Assembly: GCA_965226915.1 (NCBI GenBank)
Contig: CBDDEJ010000008.1
Span: forward strand, 310,001-374,000
DNA from: Io17-Chloro-G2 sp965226915
GTDB taxonomy: Bacteria; Chloroflexota; Dehalococcoidia; Lucifugimonadales; UBA3495
Reading direction: 5' to 3'
Length of the DNA stretch: 64,000 bases
Positions within the stretch are counted from its first letter, which is position 1, and the number at the start of each line of letters is the position of its first letter. Below are positions 52,621-61,122 of the stretch, piece by piece. The position numbers and the translations under genes are program-made. Below the pieces are notes generated by a model. It did not search any database. It saw nothing but the letters and a program-made list of their open reading frames with translations, and was not told where the DNA came from.

Positions 52621-52884
52621 TCATCCCTCGTCCGATTCATCTACTAGGCAGCACTCTTCGGCGTCCTGCTCGCTCTCATAGTCATTCATCCCGCACAAGT
52701 TGCACATCCACAGCTGCGGCGGTTTCGGGGTGAAGGGAGATCCGGAGCCGCATCCTTCACAGAGCAACTGCCAGGGCATTACGCTCGCCCCACAATGCAG
52801 GCAATCTTTTATGTCCTCTTCCTCAACTCCCATCGCTACGTAGTCCCTTGCTATGTCATCGATCTTGTCCCTCCTTCCAGTCAT
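52621..52884 (-). CDS. Double zinc-ribbon small protein
   Basis: An 87-aa acidic protein with CLHCGASVMPWQLLCEGCG (ribbon 1) and MCNLCGMNDYESEQDAEECC (ribbon 2). GGGAGGGAAA precedes the ATG, which overlaps the upstream stop (ATGA). Part of the run of minus-strand zinc-ribbon genes; role unknown. Confidence 0.65.
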   Translation of the reverse strand: MTGRRDKIDDIARDYVAMGVEEEDIKDCLHCGASVMPWQLLCEGCGSGSPFTPKPPQLWMCNLCGMNDYESEQDAEECCLVDESDEG

Positions 52885-53111
52885 TCTTTCCCTCCCTTGT
52901 ACGACTCGATGCACGTTGGGCAAGTTCGTCGATCATCCAATATCTGCTGAGTGACCCGGTCCGCTGGGAAATAGGAATGTGCAGATTCGGCTCTCCCTCT
53001 CCGGATGGAGAGTCCGCACAGCAACATTTGTTTTCCCTTTTGTTGGATGTGGAATCTCATCACCCAATGGGGGACATCCGCGTTTCTCAAGTCCATGGGT
53101 TTCTCATCCAT
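52881..53111 (-). CDS. Small hypothetical protein with C-terminal CxxC
   Basis: A 76-aa protein, MDEKPMDLRNADVPHWVMRF ... DDRRTCPTCIESYKGGKE. Positional support is strong (ATGA overlap with the next gene). No family recognised; it looks like a short adaptor-type protein of a phage-like operon. Confidence 0.55.
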   Translation of the reverse strand: MDEKPMDLRNADVPHWVMRFHIQQKGKQMLLCGLSIRRGRAESAHSYFPADRVTQQILDDRRTCPTCIESYKGGKE

Positions 53112-53133
53112 CCTATCGTCATTCTTTTACCGC

Positions 53134-53355
53134 TCATAAAGCGGGTTGGGAAACCTGCTGCTCCCAAATGTAGTTGTTAAGCTCGTGCTCAAACTCACGG
53201 TTGGTGAAGTATAGGTTGGCCAGCTCGATTTCCGCGTTCCCCGGCAGTACGTCCATCAACTTTTCGAGTAGGGCCGTCCGAGTTTCTTCGTTGTTCATCA
53301 ACGTCTCTATCGCCTTGCTGAAGTCCTCTTGGCTGTTGATTTGATGCTGAGTCAT
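53134..53355 (-). CDS. Small acidic hypothetical protein
   Basis: A 73-aa protein beginning MTQHQINSQEDFSKAIETLM, mostly helical. AGGAGGAGC precedes the ATG, which decides the start against a longer frame. It follows a terminator, so it may be the first gene of the distal sub-operon (53355 to 51917). Confidence 0.6.
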   Translation of the reverse strand: MTQHQINSQEDFSKAIETLMNNEETRTALLEKLMDVLPGNAEIELANLYFTNREFEHELNNYIWEQQVSQPAL

Positions 53356-53403
53356 CTTGCTCCTCCTCCTCCCATGTGGCCGGGGTTGCGACCGGCCTTC
53401 CCG

Positions 53404-53432
53404 CATTAAAAAACCCCGCCGGAGCGGGGTTG
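53404..53432 (-). terminator. Rho-independent terminator (minus strand)
   Basis: AACCCCGC-tccg-GCGGGGTT followed, in the minus direction, by TTTTT. It lies between the 53441 gene and the 53355 gene and separates two parts of the run. Confidence 0.8.
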
Positions 53433-53440
53433 TTCTGCGC

Positions 53441-53794
53441 TTATTCGTAGCTGGGGCGTTCCTGTGGGTAGTCCGCCCCAGGGTATTCTTCGATATGCAA
53501 CTGTGTGTATCTCCTACACAGCACCGAGCCGATATCACGTTGGCCTTCCTCCCGCCGTTTTTCCTCAACCCAATCCCTCAAGGCATTCTGCCGATTCATG
53601 GCGAGAGCCTCACTGATGTAGACTCCGTGGCATCGCTCGAACACGCCAACGTCATACCACCAGCCGCCTTCCTCCGGCCCGCCAAAGACTCTATTTGTCA
53701 CGTATTCATTCACGTAGAAGGGTTCCGTTTGGATGGAATTGCCCGTGAGAACATCCGTGGTTTCGGATTCTGGCGCTACTGTATTGTTTGTCAT
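53441..53794 (-). CDS. Hypothetical soluble protein
   Basis: A 117-aa protein (MTNNTVAPESETTDVLTGNS, VFGGPEEGGWWYDVGVFERC ... RDWVEEKRREEGQRDIGSVL). AGGAGAAAG lies upstream of the ATG. The GGWWYD segment and length recall small phage proteins of unknown function. Followed by a terminator. Confidence 0.6.
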   Translation of the reverse strand: MTNNTVAPESETTDVLTGNSIQTEPFYVNEYVTNRVFGGPEEGGWWYDVGVFERCHGVYISEALAMNRQNALRDWVEEKRREEGQRDIGSVLCRRYTQLHIEEYPGADYPQERPSYE

Positions 53795-53874
53795 TTCGTT
53801 CTTTCTCCTGTCTTCGACTTGTCTTGCATCACGAACGGGACGGTCGTCTGCTTGCGGGATTCCGCAAGCTTTTC

Positions 53875-54186
53875 TCAGTTCTCGGACTTGGGCCCGAGCC
53901 CGGCGTTTGCGCTCTCACCACTCATCCGATGTTGGTACTCACAATCTGAGCATAGATACTTCTCTTCTTGGTCCAGGTGAGAAAGCTCACCAGGCTGTCC
54001 ACACCAATCACAATTGGAGAGCAGCGTCAACTCACCGAGATCGACCGCTCTGTTCAGGAAGTGCTCCGCAGCACAGCTGTAGCATAGATGGCCGCCGCCG
54101 GGCTCTTTGTAAACGATATTATCGCCATCGCCACACTCGCCGCATTTCAGCTCTTTCAGTACCGTTTCTGCCATCTTCCTAGTCAT
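53875..54186 (-). CDS. Multi-CxxC zinc-binding protein
   Basis: A 103-aa protein with four Cys pairs: LKCGECGDGD, HLCYSCAAEH, SNCDWCGQPG and YLCSDCEYQH, giving two treble-clef-like zinc sites. Its start overlaps the stop of the preceding gene by 8 bp. Similar to other ribbons in this operon only in style. Probably nucleic-acid or protein binding. Confidence 0.65.
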   Translation of the reverse strand: MTRKMAETVLKELKCGECGDGDNIVYKEPGGGHLCYSCAAEHFLNRAVDLGELTLLSNCDWCGQPGELSHLDQEEKYLCSDCEYQHRMSGESANAGLGPKSEN

Positions 54187-54592
54187 GGGGACACGGATGG
54201 CCGAACGTGAAGCGGTTTTTCATGCACTGGGAACATATGTTGCTCGCACACCAACCGCATACCCATTCGCCGTCGCGGCTGCCCCGGCAGTGGGAGCAGG
54301 ATTGCTTGGACATCGTCTCCTTGATGACGTCCATCAGGGCTTCATTCTGCCGGCCGACGTCCTGAAACACGTCTTCAGCTGCTTCGACCAAGCTCAGCCT
54401 CATTGCTTCGGGAAGCTCCTCGAAATTGGATGGATGGCCCGGGAGCGCATAATCGTCGTCCGCTTGAATTGCCTCGTATGTGCTGATTACGTCACTCGTG
54501 GTGAATACGCACAGCACGTACTCAGGGTCGAGCAAGATATCCTGGGGATTTGTTGGACCGTCAGTGGGGTGCTTGTTGATAAATGTCATCAC
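54179..54592 (-). CDS. Hypothetical protein with C-terminal zinc ribbons
   Basis: A 137-aa protein. The first 90 residues are acidic and helical; the end has SCSHCRGSRDGEWVCGWCAS then ICSQC, three Cys pairs. AAGGAGCACA precedes the ATG. Overlaps the next gene's start. Function unknown. Confidence 0.6.
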   Translation of the reverse strand: MMTFINKHPTDGPTNPQDILLDPEYVLCVFTTSDVISTYEAIQADDDYALPGHPSNFEELPEAMRLSLVEAAEDVFQDVGRQNEALMDVIKETMSKQSCSHCRGSRDGEWVCGWCASNICSQCMKNRFTFGHPCPHD

Positions 54593-54832
54593 TGTGCTCC
54601 TTTTAGCTATAGGATTTGCTGGATTTCCGGGCCGGCCCTATCCAATCGGTCCGGATCCAACCTGGGAGCTGTGCTTCAGCGGGTTGGTCCGCGTGCCAGA
54701 TTCATGGCCATTACGGCTATCGCCGTTCTCGCTCCCGCTGCTGTGGCCGCCATGGTTTTCCACAGGGAGGCCACACCCTGCGCGGCATACGGGAAGGGAA
54801 GAATTCGCGCAACTTTCAAACGATGATTTGGT

Positions 54833-56107
54833 CTAGCGATCTTTCAGCAGTTCGCGCAGCGCCAGCGTGTTTTCCCGTTGGTCTCGGTGCAGCCGGATGA
54901 ATTCCTGGGGCGTCATGGCATCCTGGAAGAATTCGATGGTCTCTCTTCCGGGTCCTATCCTGAGGGGTGAGTGGGTGAAGGACAGTATGGTGGAAACACC
55001 GTTGCGGGCGCCGGTGCAGATGCACCCGGGCGCCCTGCTGGTGGGTTGATTGGGGAGGTCCATGCCCGTGAAGGTGAGCATCCTATTGTCGTACCCGGTT
55101 GTGACGGGTACGACCTTCGGGCCGATGATGTTCCTGATTGCTTCCTCGAAGTCTCCCCATGTCGCCGCCTTGACCCGGATGGCGTGGCCCTGGACGATGG
55201 CGCTGAGCCGGTTTTTCTTCCGCCGCCAGATGTAGGTTTCCTCAGTTTTCTGCTGGTCTTGCGTCTCTCCCCGGGTGGTCTGTTGCCGGGGTTGTTCCGG
55301 CTCTGGTTTTTCCGGTTCATTCATGTAGGGGAGGTTCTCGGCCTTGGAGCATACGTTCCACAGGATCTGTCCGGGGGTCGTTATCTCTCCGAAGACATCC
55401 ATCCCGGTAATTCCGATGAAGGGTGAGTTGTCAATCATGCCCAGGAGCCTGGGGCCGCTGTCGTCCTCTATCAGCACCCAGTATTCCCGTATCTCGTAGT
55501 CCAGGTCTTCGTGCTGACGCCTCAGGAGCAGCTGAGTCCCGTGGGTCCGGCTGGTGACGGCTTCCCGGTGCCGGTTGGCGGCCTGCCTGGCGGTCTCCAG
55601 CGTTACGGTAATCCTGAGTTTCCTGAACTCGCCTTCCATTATTCTCTGGCTGATGTTGGTCCAGGGGTCCCCTTCCAGGATGCTCGACATCCGGATGTTG
55701 TATTCCTCCAACAGTTTCATTCCGGGGTTTTCCTGCCCGTCCGCGCGTGTTCTGAGCATGGCCTCGTACCCTGCGTCTGTCTCGGCCATCCTGCATTGTT
55801 CCGGCGTGTATCGGATCGTCAGCTGCTCAATCTGGGTTGTGTCGTCATCGTCGGTCCAGTCGGGAGAGATGAACATCTCGCTTTCGTGTCCGTGCTCGCT
55901 GATGAACACTACTTGGTACCCCTGAAGGTCCGGTTCCGGGTCATCCGGGAGGTTGAGGCTGATGGGTCCCAGGGGGTTTTCTTCTCCTCCCACCTGGTGG
56001 TCGAGGAATCTTTCCCACGTGATCGGTTGGACTCTCACGGTGAAGTTGTTGTTGAACCCCGTTGCCACCTGTCCCACTATTTTCCAGTCGCCTTTCTGGT
56101 CGCTCAT
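54833..56107 (-). CDS. Large hypothetical protein of the phage-like operon
   Basis: A 424-aa soluble protein (MSDQKGDWKIVGQVATGFNN ... MTPQEFIRLHRDQRENTLAL). It is rich in acidic and Thr residues, with a charged linker at ~265-290 (EPEKPEPEQPRQQTTRGET-like). No catalytic motif or transmembrane segment is seen. It has the size and composition of a phage structural or processing protein, but nothing specific supports that. Confidence 0.6.
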   Translation of the reverse strand: MSDQKGDWKIVGQVATGFNNNFTVRVQPITWERFLDHQVGGEENPLGPISLNLPDDPEPDLQGYQVVFISEHGHESEMFISPDWTDDDDTTQIEQLTIRYTPEQCRMAETDAGYEAMLRTRADGQENPGMKLLEEYNIRMSSILEGDPWTNISQRIMEGEFRKLRITVTLETARQAANRHREAVTSRTHGTQLLLRRQHEDLDYEIREYWVLIEDDSGPRLLGMIDNSPFIGITGMDVFGEITTPGQILWNVCSKAENLPYMNEPEKPEPEQPRQQTTRGETQDQQKTEETYIWRRKKNRLSAIVQGHAIRVKAATWGDFEEAIRNIIGPKVVPVTTGYDNRMLTFTGMDLPNQPTSRAPGCICTGARNGVSTILSFTHSPLRIGPGRETIEFFQDAMTPQEFIRLHRDQRENTLALRELLKDR

Positions 56108-56168
56108 CGTTCGCCTCCTGGCCCTCTCGTGTGGCTGGTGTCCTAGCTTCCCTTCGCCCTAGCCGGCT

Positions 56169-56447
56169 TTATCCCTGGGAACCCTGGGAATCCTGGGCGC
56201 CCAGGCGTCTGGACCGGATGATCGCCGCCAGCTGGCGGCCGGTGACGGAGGCCGCGCCCATCCTGATGGCCTCCTTCCTTTTGGATTCGGAGACGTCCAG
56301 ATGCTCCTTGGGCGTCCCGGGGTGCTGGATCCACCTCTCCATCTTCAGCTTCTCGGCTATCTCTCGGAGTTCCTGGGGCGTGTCGGCCATGAGGTGGGAC
56401 ATCAACATCCGGCCGTAGGGGATTCTCGCGTGGTCGACGTAGAGCAT
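56169..56447 (-). CDS. DUF4031-family protein
   Basis: A 92-aa protein whose first 80 residues match DUF4031: MLYVDHARIPYGRMLMSHLM, ADTPQELREIAEKLKMERWI, HLDVSESKRKEAIRMGA. The family is common in actinobacteriophages and their hosts; its biochemical role is unknown. GGAAGGAG precedes the ATG by 3-4 bp. Confidence 0.85.
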   Translation of the reverse strand: MLYVDHARIPYGRMLMSHLMADTPQELREIAEKLKMERWIQHPGTPKEHLDVSESKRKEAIRMGAASVTGRQLAAIIRSRRLGAQDSQGSQG

Positions 56448-56464
56448 GTTCTCCTTCCTGGAAA

Positions 56465-57409
56465 TTATGCGCTTGTTTTTCTATAATCCGCCCATGGGAT
56501 GAACTCGCTGTAGCGGCGCACCACCCAGCGTTGGAAGTCCTTGAGCTCCTTGTTGTCCCCATAGACCATCGGGAACGCGTGGCAGCCCCGTTCCTCCAGC
56601 CTCCGGTGCCGGTGAAGCACCTGTTCCATTGTCTCCCCCGGCGCGTAGCCGACCAGCATGTAGACCATCAGGTGCCGGGGTGGGATTCCGGCGGCTTCTA
56701 GCCGGTCCACTCCCTGGAAAAAGATTTTCTCCTGTCCCAGGTTGTCCCAGGCGGTGTAGAGCCGGCGCTTGGTGAACCGGCCGTCGTAGTACCGCACGGA
56801 GGCGAGGGCCTGGGCGGCCTCGTCGTTGATGAGCCTCACGTTGACGCCCTGGCTGAAGTTGACCTTGAAGCGTCCTTCCTGGAGTTCATCGATCCGGGCC
56901 TGCCATTGCTCCTTGGGCTGACCGAAGAAGTCGTTGTCCAGGAGCAGGATGCAGCGTTTTGTGTGGGGACGCCAGATGCTTCTGATCGTGTTCACCGTCC
57001 TGGGACGGCCCTCCTTCTTGGGCACCACGCAGAACCCGCAGTTCAGCCGGCAGCCCCGTTGGGTGAAGCCCAGGCTCCAGGGTTACTCCGGATAGATCGA
57101 GTAGTCGTAGCGTTCGTAATCACTGATTCCCAGGGTCTGCTCCACCGTCAGGGAGAGATCCCCGCCGGCGCCGGTCCCGCCTATGATGGCCTCCGGGTGG
57201 ACTCCCCGAAGCTCCTCCAGCCGGTGGGCGGAGCTGGAGAATATGGCCGAGGCGTAGACCAGGTCGAACTTGTCTCTTTCGAAGAGGGTTCGTTGGACGA
57301 ACCGGGACAGCATGACCTCGTTGCCCTGCACCAGGTGCCAGTGGGCCAGCTTCATGAGGGCCAGGTTCGGGAGTTTCCCGTCGATTTGGACCAGCTTGAC
57401 GTGTTTCAT
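56465..57409 (-). pseudogene. Radical SAM protein with an in-frame TAA
   Basis: One frame of 314 codons interrupted by a single TAA at 57083-57085. Before it: MKHVKLVQIDGKLPNLALMK and GGTGAGGDLSLTVEQTLG, a cobalamin-binding-like N-terminal domain. After it: PWSLGFTQRGCRLNCGFCVV with the CxxxCxxC 4Fe-4S cluster motif, then ILLLDNDFFGQPKEQWQARI and the rest of a radical SAM barrel. Relatives of this type occur in phages. The stop falls between YPE and PWSLG, where an aromatic or Leu residue is expected. Either a nonsense mutation or a base error. Confidence 0.75.
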
Positions 57410-57452
57410 GCAATTCCTGCTTCGCTTTTCTCATGCTCCCAGAAGGCTCGTT

Positions 57453-57842
57453 TTATGTTCCATGCGCCGGGCTGGCCAGTCCCCGCTCCACGAGGGCGGA
57501 ATACACCTGGGACATCTCCTTCCGGCTGAAGTGGCGGCTCAGGCTCCGCATCACGGCGCTGGGGTCGTCGCGGAAGTCGTTCGGGCTGTGGGACTCGTGG
57601 TAGAGCCGGAGTACCTGGTCCTGGTAGCGGCGGTGGTCCACCGTCTCCCGCAGGACTCTCTGGATTGTCTCCATTGACCTCTGGATTTGCTTCTCGCTCC
57701 AGTCCTCGGCCAGGAGTTGGATGATCTCCTGCTCCCCCGGGTTGTCGGCCAGTTCAAAGGTGTTTCGGGCAGTGGCCTGGATCTCTTCCTTGCTGATGTG
57801 GTCCTTGGCCCAGTGGATTTCCTCGATCTGGTGGGCCTTCAA
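57453..57842 (-). CDS. Hypothetical helical protein
   Basis: A 129-aa protein from TTG (overlaps the upstream stop, TTGA): LKAHQIEEIHWAKDHISKEE ... SMETIQRVLRETVDHRRYQD. Entirely helical and charged. Coupled to the RNA ligase gene. No family recognised. Confidence 0.55.
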   Translation of the reverse strand: MKAHQIEEIHWAKDHISKEEIQATARNTFELADNPGEQEIIQLLAEDWSEKQIQRSMETIQRVLRETVDHRRYQDQVLRLYHESHSPNDFRDDPSAVMRSLSRHFSRKEMSQVYSALVERGLASPAHGT

Positions 57843-58712
57843 CTTGACGAGGCGGGTGAACCCGCCTGGCTCCGTCCGGGCGCCGTCCGGGCGCCGTCCG
57901 GGAACGAGGCGTATAGCATCTCTCCCTCCTGGCCCCGGAATTGTTCATCCGTGAGGGGAGTGAGTTGTTCGGTCAGCTCGTCCTGGCGGCGCTGGTATTC
58001 CCTCTGGACGTCGTCGATTTTCGCTATGAGCCGGTGATCGGCTCGGGGGCAGTCGATGTCCAAGAAGATGGGGTTCTCCGCTTCCTGAAGGGTGACTATC
58101 CGGCCGTCGGGCTCCCGGGCGAACAGCAGGGCGAGGTCGATGGGCTGGTCATAATGGATGAGCATTGGGTTCTCGTGGCCGTACAGCTCGTACATGCAGG
58201 ACTGCCGGGGGCGGAGCTTCCGGTCCCGCACCCCGGGGTAGAATTCAAAGCATTTCTCCATGAGGTTGATGAAGTGGGGGGCCATGAATGGCCTGATCCT
58301 GACCTTGAAGCTGGTGAACTCTCTCCCGTAGGCGTCCTGGTAGCAGAACTGGCACGATGTTGGTCCCGTCCAGCTTGCAGTAGGCTTCCAGGCTATCCAT
58401 CCCGGTCAGCACCCAGGAGCCGTCCTTGAAGAAGGGATAGGTGGCCTTGGGCATCGTGTTGATGAACTGGGGAGCCGGTTTCTTGTTCACGGTCTGGATG
58501 GCCAGCGTGCCGTACTCATCCCCTCCTTGTATCTGGATGTGGCCCTCAAGCCGGTTCTCTGGGTTGAAGGGGTCGATCTCGATGAACGGCCTCCACCGGC
58601 CCTGGTGGCTGTCCGGCGTGGTGTGCTCGTAATGATTGTCATGCCAATTCCTGGCGGTCTGCAGGCTCATGGCCTCTCTCCTGGCCTCCCGCACGGTCTG
58701 GGGGATGTTCAT
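57839..58712 (-). pseudogene. RNA ligase-like nucleotidyltransferase, frameshifted
   Basis: Frame A (from 58712) leads to LEAYCKLDGTNI, the KxDG lysine-nucleotidylation motif of RNA/DNA ligases. Dropping one base just after it moves to frame B, QFCYQDAYGREFTSFKVRIR then PFMAPHFINLMEKCFEF and MYELYGHENPMLIHYDQPID, which continues the ligase core (motif III/IIIa region). Together ~290 aa, like small phage RNA ligases (T4 Rnl family). The shift lies in a CC pair, so a sequencing error is possible. It would seal nicked RNA in phage-type repair. Confidence 0.65.
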
Positions 58713-58865
58713 AGCTCTATTCTCCTTGTCGGTTGTGGCTGGGACTGGAGGACGGGGAGCGGGGAAGGTTCACGCGGCGCTCCTGGCGAAGAGCTGGGGG
58801 TTTTGGCTTGGCTTGGCTGGTTGGGGAGCGGGGGAAGGTTCACGCGGTGCTTCGTTCCCGGTCCC

Positions 58866-59252
58866 TCAGGAGGGTTCGCCCTGCATCGTTCTGGCGTGAA
58901 ACTTGCAGCTGGCGCCGGCCGGGGTCTCGGCTGCTCCGTACTGCTGGATGCCGGCCTGGCAGTTCGGGCAGTACTGCTGGTTGGTCACCGTGGGGCCGGA
59001 CGGCTTCTGGACGCAGCCGGCGCACTGGCAGATGTATCCCCGGTCGACCATGATCTCCCGGCCCAGGTCCGTCAGCGTGAAGCCGTTGGACGCCCGGTGG
59101 TCATCGCTGTACGTCCAGGTAGGGTCTGATTCTCGGACGAGTCCTTCCTTGATGGCTTTTGTTCCACCCTCGGGCATTGTGCGCCAGCCCCGGCCGCTCG
59201 CGGCCTGCAGCAGGATTCTTCCATGGGTCTCGAAGAGTTGCTGTTTTGTCAT
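58866..59252 (-). CDS. Hypothetical protein with C-terminal zinc ribbon
   Basis: A 128-aa protein. The first 75 residues are helical, possibly winged-helix-like (FTLTDLGREIMVDRG). The end has YICQCAGCVQKP and YCPNCQAGIQQ plus CKFH, suitable for zinc. GAGGAAATG supports the start. Adjacent to the RNA ligase gene, same direction. Confidence 0.6.
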   Translation of the reverse strand: MTKQQLFETHGRILLQAASGRGWRTMPEGGTKAIKEGLVRESDPTWTYSDDHRASNGFTLTDLGREIMVDRGYICQCAGCVQKPSGPTVTNQQYCPNCQAGIQQYGAAETPAGASCKFHARTMQGEPS

Positions 59253-59351
59253 TTCCTCATCTCCATTCGGTTCTGGGGGGCAGCCCGGCGAGCGACCTCA
59301 CCAGGGACCGGGCTGCCCCGTTGGTTTCCTGAAGATGGAGCTGGCGGGGGT

Positions 59352-60884
59352 CTACTTCATCCTCATCCCTGGCTGCTCCCCGCCCTCGATACCCGCCAGC
59401 TCCATCTCGATGAGCCGGACGATCAGCCCGTCCAGGTTGTTTACGGTGAACTGCTCCACGCTGTGGGGCGTGTCCAGTTTTCCCTGGGGGCCATCCTGGT
59501 AGAGGATGAACAGGAAGCTTCCCATGGTCTGCTGGGCTATCTGTCGGAAGATGTACTCTCCTTGTTGGTCCAGCCCGCTGCTGGCCACGGAGAATATCTT
59601 TATGCCCTTCTCCCGGGCCCGGGCCATCTCGACGGCGTAGTCCTCGTCCTGCGGATAGTCCAGGTGGGGCGGGGCGTCGGCGATCAGGAAGATCAGCCTT
59701 ATCGCGTTCTCCCGCCAGGAGGCGTCGTTCACTGCCTCGTGGAGCGCTTGGTTCAGGGACTCGGGGTAGTCGTTGCCGCCGTCGGCCCTCACGCCCCGGA
59801 TCGTCCGGTGGAACCGTTCCACGTTCCCGTCGAAGTCGTGGAGCCGGGTGACGTAGGTGTCATCCCGGTCCCGGTAGCTGACCATTTCGAAGCGCAGATC
59901 CGGGTTGGCCGGTAGGTTCGACACCCGCTGGGCGATGGACTGCAGCGTGGTCTTGATCTGTTGGATCTCGTCGTCCATGCTGCCGGTGGAGTCCAGCAGG
60001 AACAGCACGTCCAGGGGGATGTTGCTGCCGTAGGTCATTTTCCCGTCCAGCGTGAGGGTGTGGCTCTCGCCATCCCCGGGGACGATGTTCGTCTCTGAGG
60101 TGAAGCCGTCTCTATCCACGCTGACGTCGAGTTGGCCCGTCTGCCATGGACTCTCGCCGGAGGCTGGCCGGTTCTGGAGGACCTCCGGGAAGATGAGGGT
60201 TCGGCCGTCGGCGTAGGTGAGGTACTCTGCCCGGTTCTTCCCGTTGTCGCTCACGGCGACGAGGGCGTTGGGCACGGGATTTCCGTCCCGGTCCAGGACG
60301 GTGATTATCTGCCGGTCCGCGAGGTTGGTGCGGTGGACCGGCGGGCCGTCGTAGTCTTGGATGAACTGCAGGTACTCGCTCCAGCGTTGGTTGTCGTCTA
60401 CCTCGCCGGCCTTGAGGTCCGGTTGGGGCCCCGTGGGTCGGCCGCCGTGCTTTCCCGTGGCTGAGGGCGGGCTGCCGGAGCGGGTGCCGGCGCGGGTCCC
60501 GGAGGAGGTCCCGACGGAGTCTTCCGCTGTGGTGCTGTGCATGTCCGACTTCATCTCATCCCTGAGTGGAGCCGGGGTTGCCAGGTTTGCCAGTTCCACA
60601 GGCATTGTCTTTGCGCCGGCCGGCGGTGGGGATTCTTCCATCGGGGCGGAGCCTGGCGTTTCTTCGCCGAGGTCCGGCGGCGCTTCAGATTCCCGGGGAG
60701 AGTCCGCTGGGATGTCTGACGCCCGGGGGGCGGCGTCGTCTTTGGGTGTCTCGGGTTGGGATATCGGTTCCGGCGGCGTGGGGTCCGAGCCGGTAACGGT
60801 GCAGGCTATGAGGATGCTCATGGAGAGCATGAGGACGGTGATCATGGCCGTGGAGAGCAGTGGGACGGCGCTGAGGTGGCGCAT
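59352..60884 (-). CDS. VWA-domain lipoprotein
   Basis: A 510-aa protein. The signal peptide ends in a lipobox SILIAC (Cys28). A long Pro/Ser/Thr/Glu-rich linker covers ~30-165, followed by a carboxypeptidase-regulatory-like beta domain (~175-285) and a von Willebrand A domain from ~290. MIDAS residues are LFLLDSTGSMDDEIQ (D298-S-T-G-S) and VSYRDRDDTYVTRL, with LIFLIADAPPHLDYP later. It is anchored outside the cell and probably binds protein partners via a divalent metal. It heads the minus-strand run and may be its first gene. Confidence 0.85.
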   Translation of the reverse strand: MRHLSAVPLLSTAMITVLMLSMSILIACTVTGSDPTPPEPISQPETPKDDAAPRASDIPADSPRESEAPPDLGEETPGSAPMEESPPPAGAKTMPVELANLATPAPLRDEMKSDMHSTTAEDSVGTSSGTRAGTRSGSPPSATGKHGGRPTGPQPDLKAGEVDDNQRWSEYLQFIQDYDGPPVHRTNLADRQIITVLDRDGNPVPNALVAVSDNGKNRAEYLTYADGRTLIFPEVLQNRPASGESPWQTGQLDVSVDRDGFTSETNIVPGDGESHTLTLDGKMTYGSNIPLDVLFLLDSTGSMDDEIQQIKTTLQSIAQRVSNLPANPDLRFEMVSYRDRDDTYVTRLHDFDGNVERFHRTIRGVRADGGNDYPESLNQALHEAVNDASWRENAIRLIFLIADAPPHLDYPQDEDYAVEMARAREKGIKIFSVASSGLDQQGEYIFRQIAQQTMGSFLFILYQDGPQGKLDTPHSVEQFTVNNLDGLIVRLIEMELAGIEGGEQPGMRMK

Positions 60885-61122
60885 TTTCCCTCCCTTTTCG
60901 CACTGGGCGGTCTTTTCGTAACCTTATGTTCTTTTCCTCCGGGTAGGCTTTGACGCTGGGGATGTTGTGCGTTGGCGAAAAGGGGTGGGTATTTGGCTTG
61001 GATGTTGGTGCGGGCGGGGGGCTGGGGGAGCCGCGTGGCCTGTGGATGGTGGTGGGGGCAGGCCGGATGGGACCGGCCTAAATTTGCACTTCAAGTTGGA
61101 ACGGAGCCGCTGCTCCTCTGCA

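Noticed and set aside
54185..54826. 213-codon plus-strand ORF
   Set aside because: Antisense to the zinc-ribbon gene at 54179-54592 and unlike any protein family.
55511..56146. 211-codon plus-strand ORF
   Set aside because: Antisense shadow of the 424-aa gene at 54833-56107.
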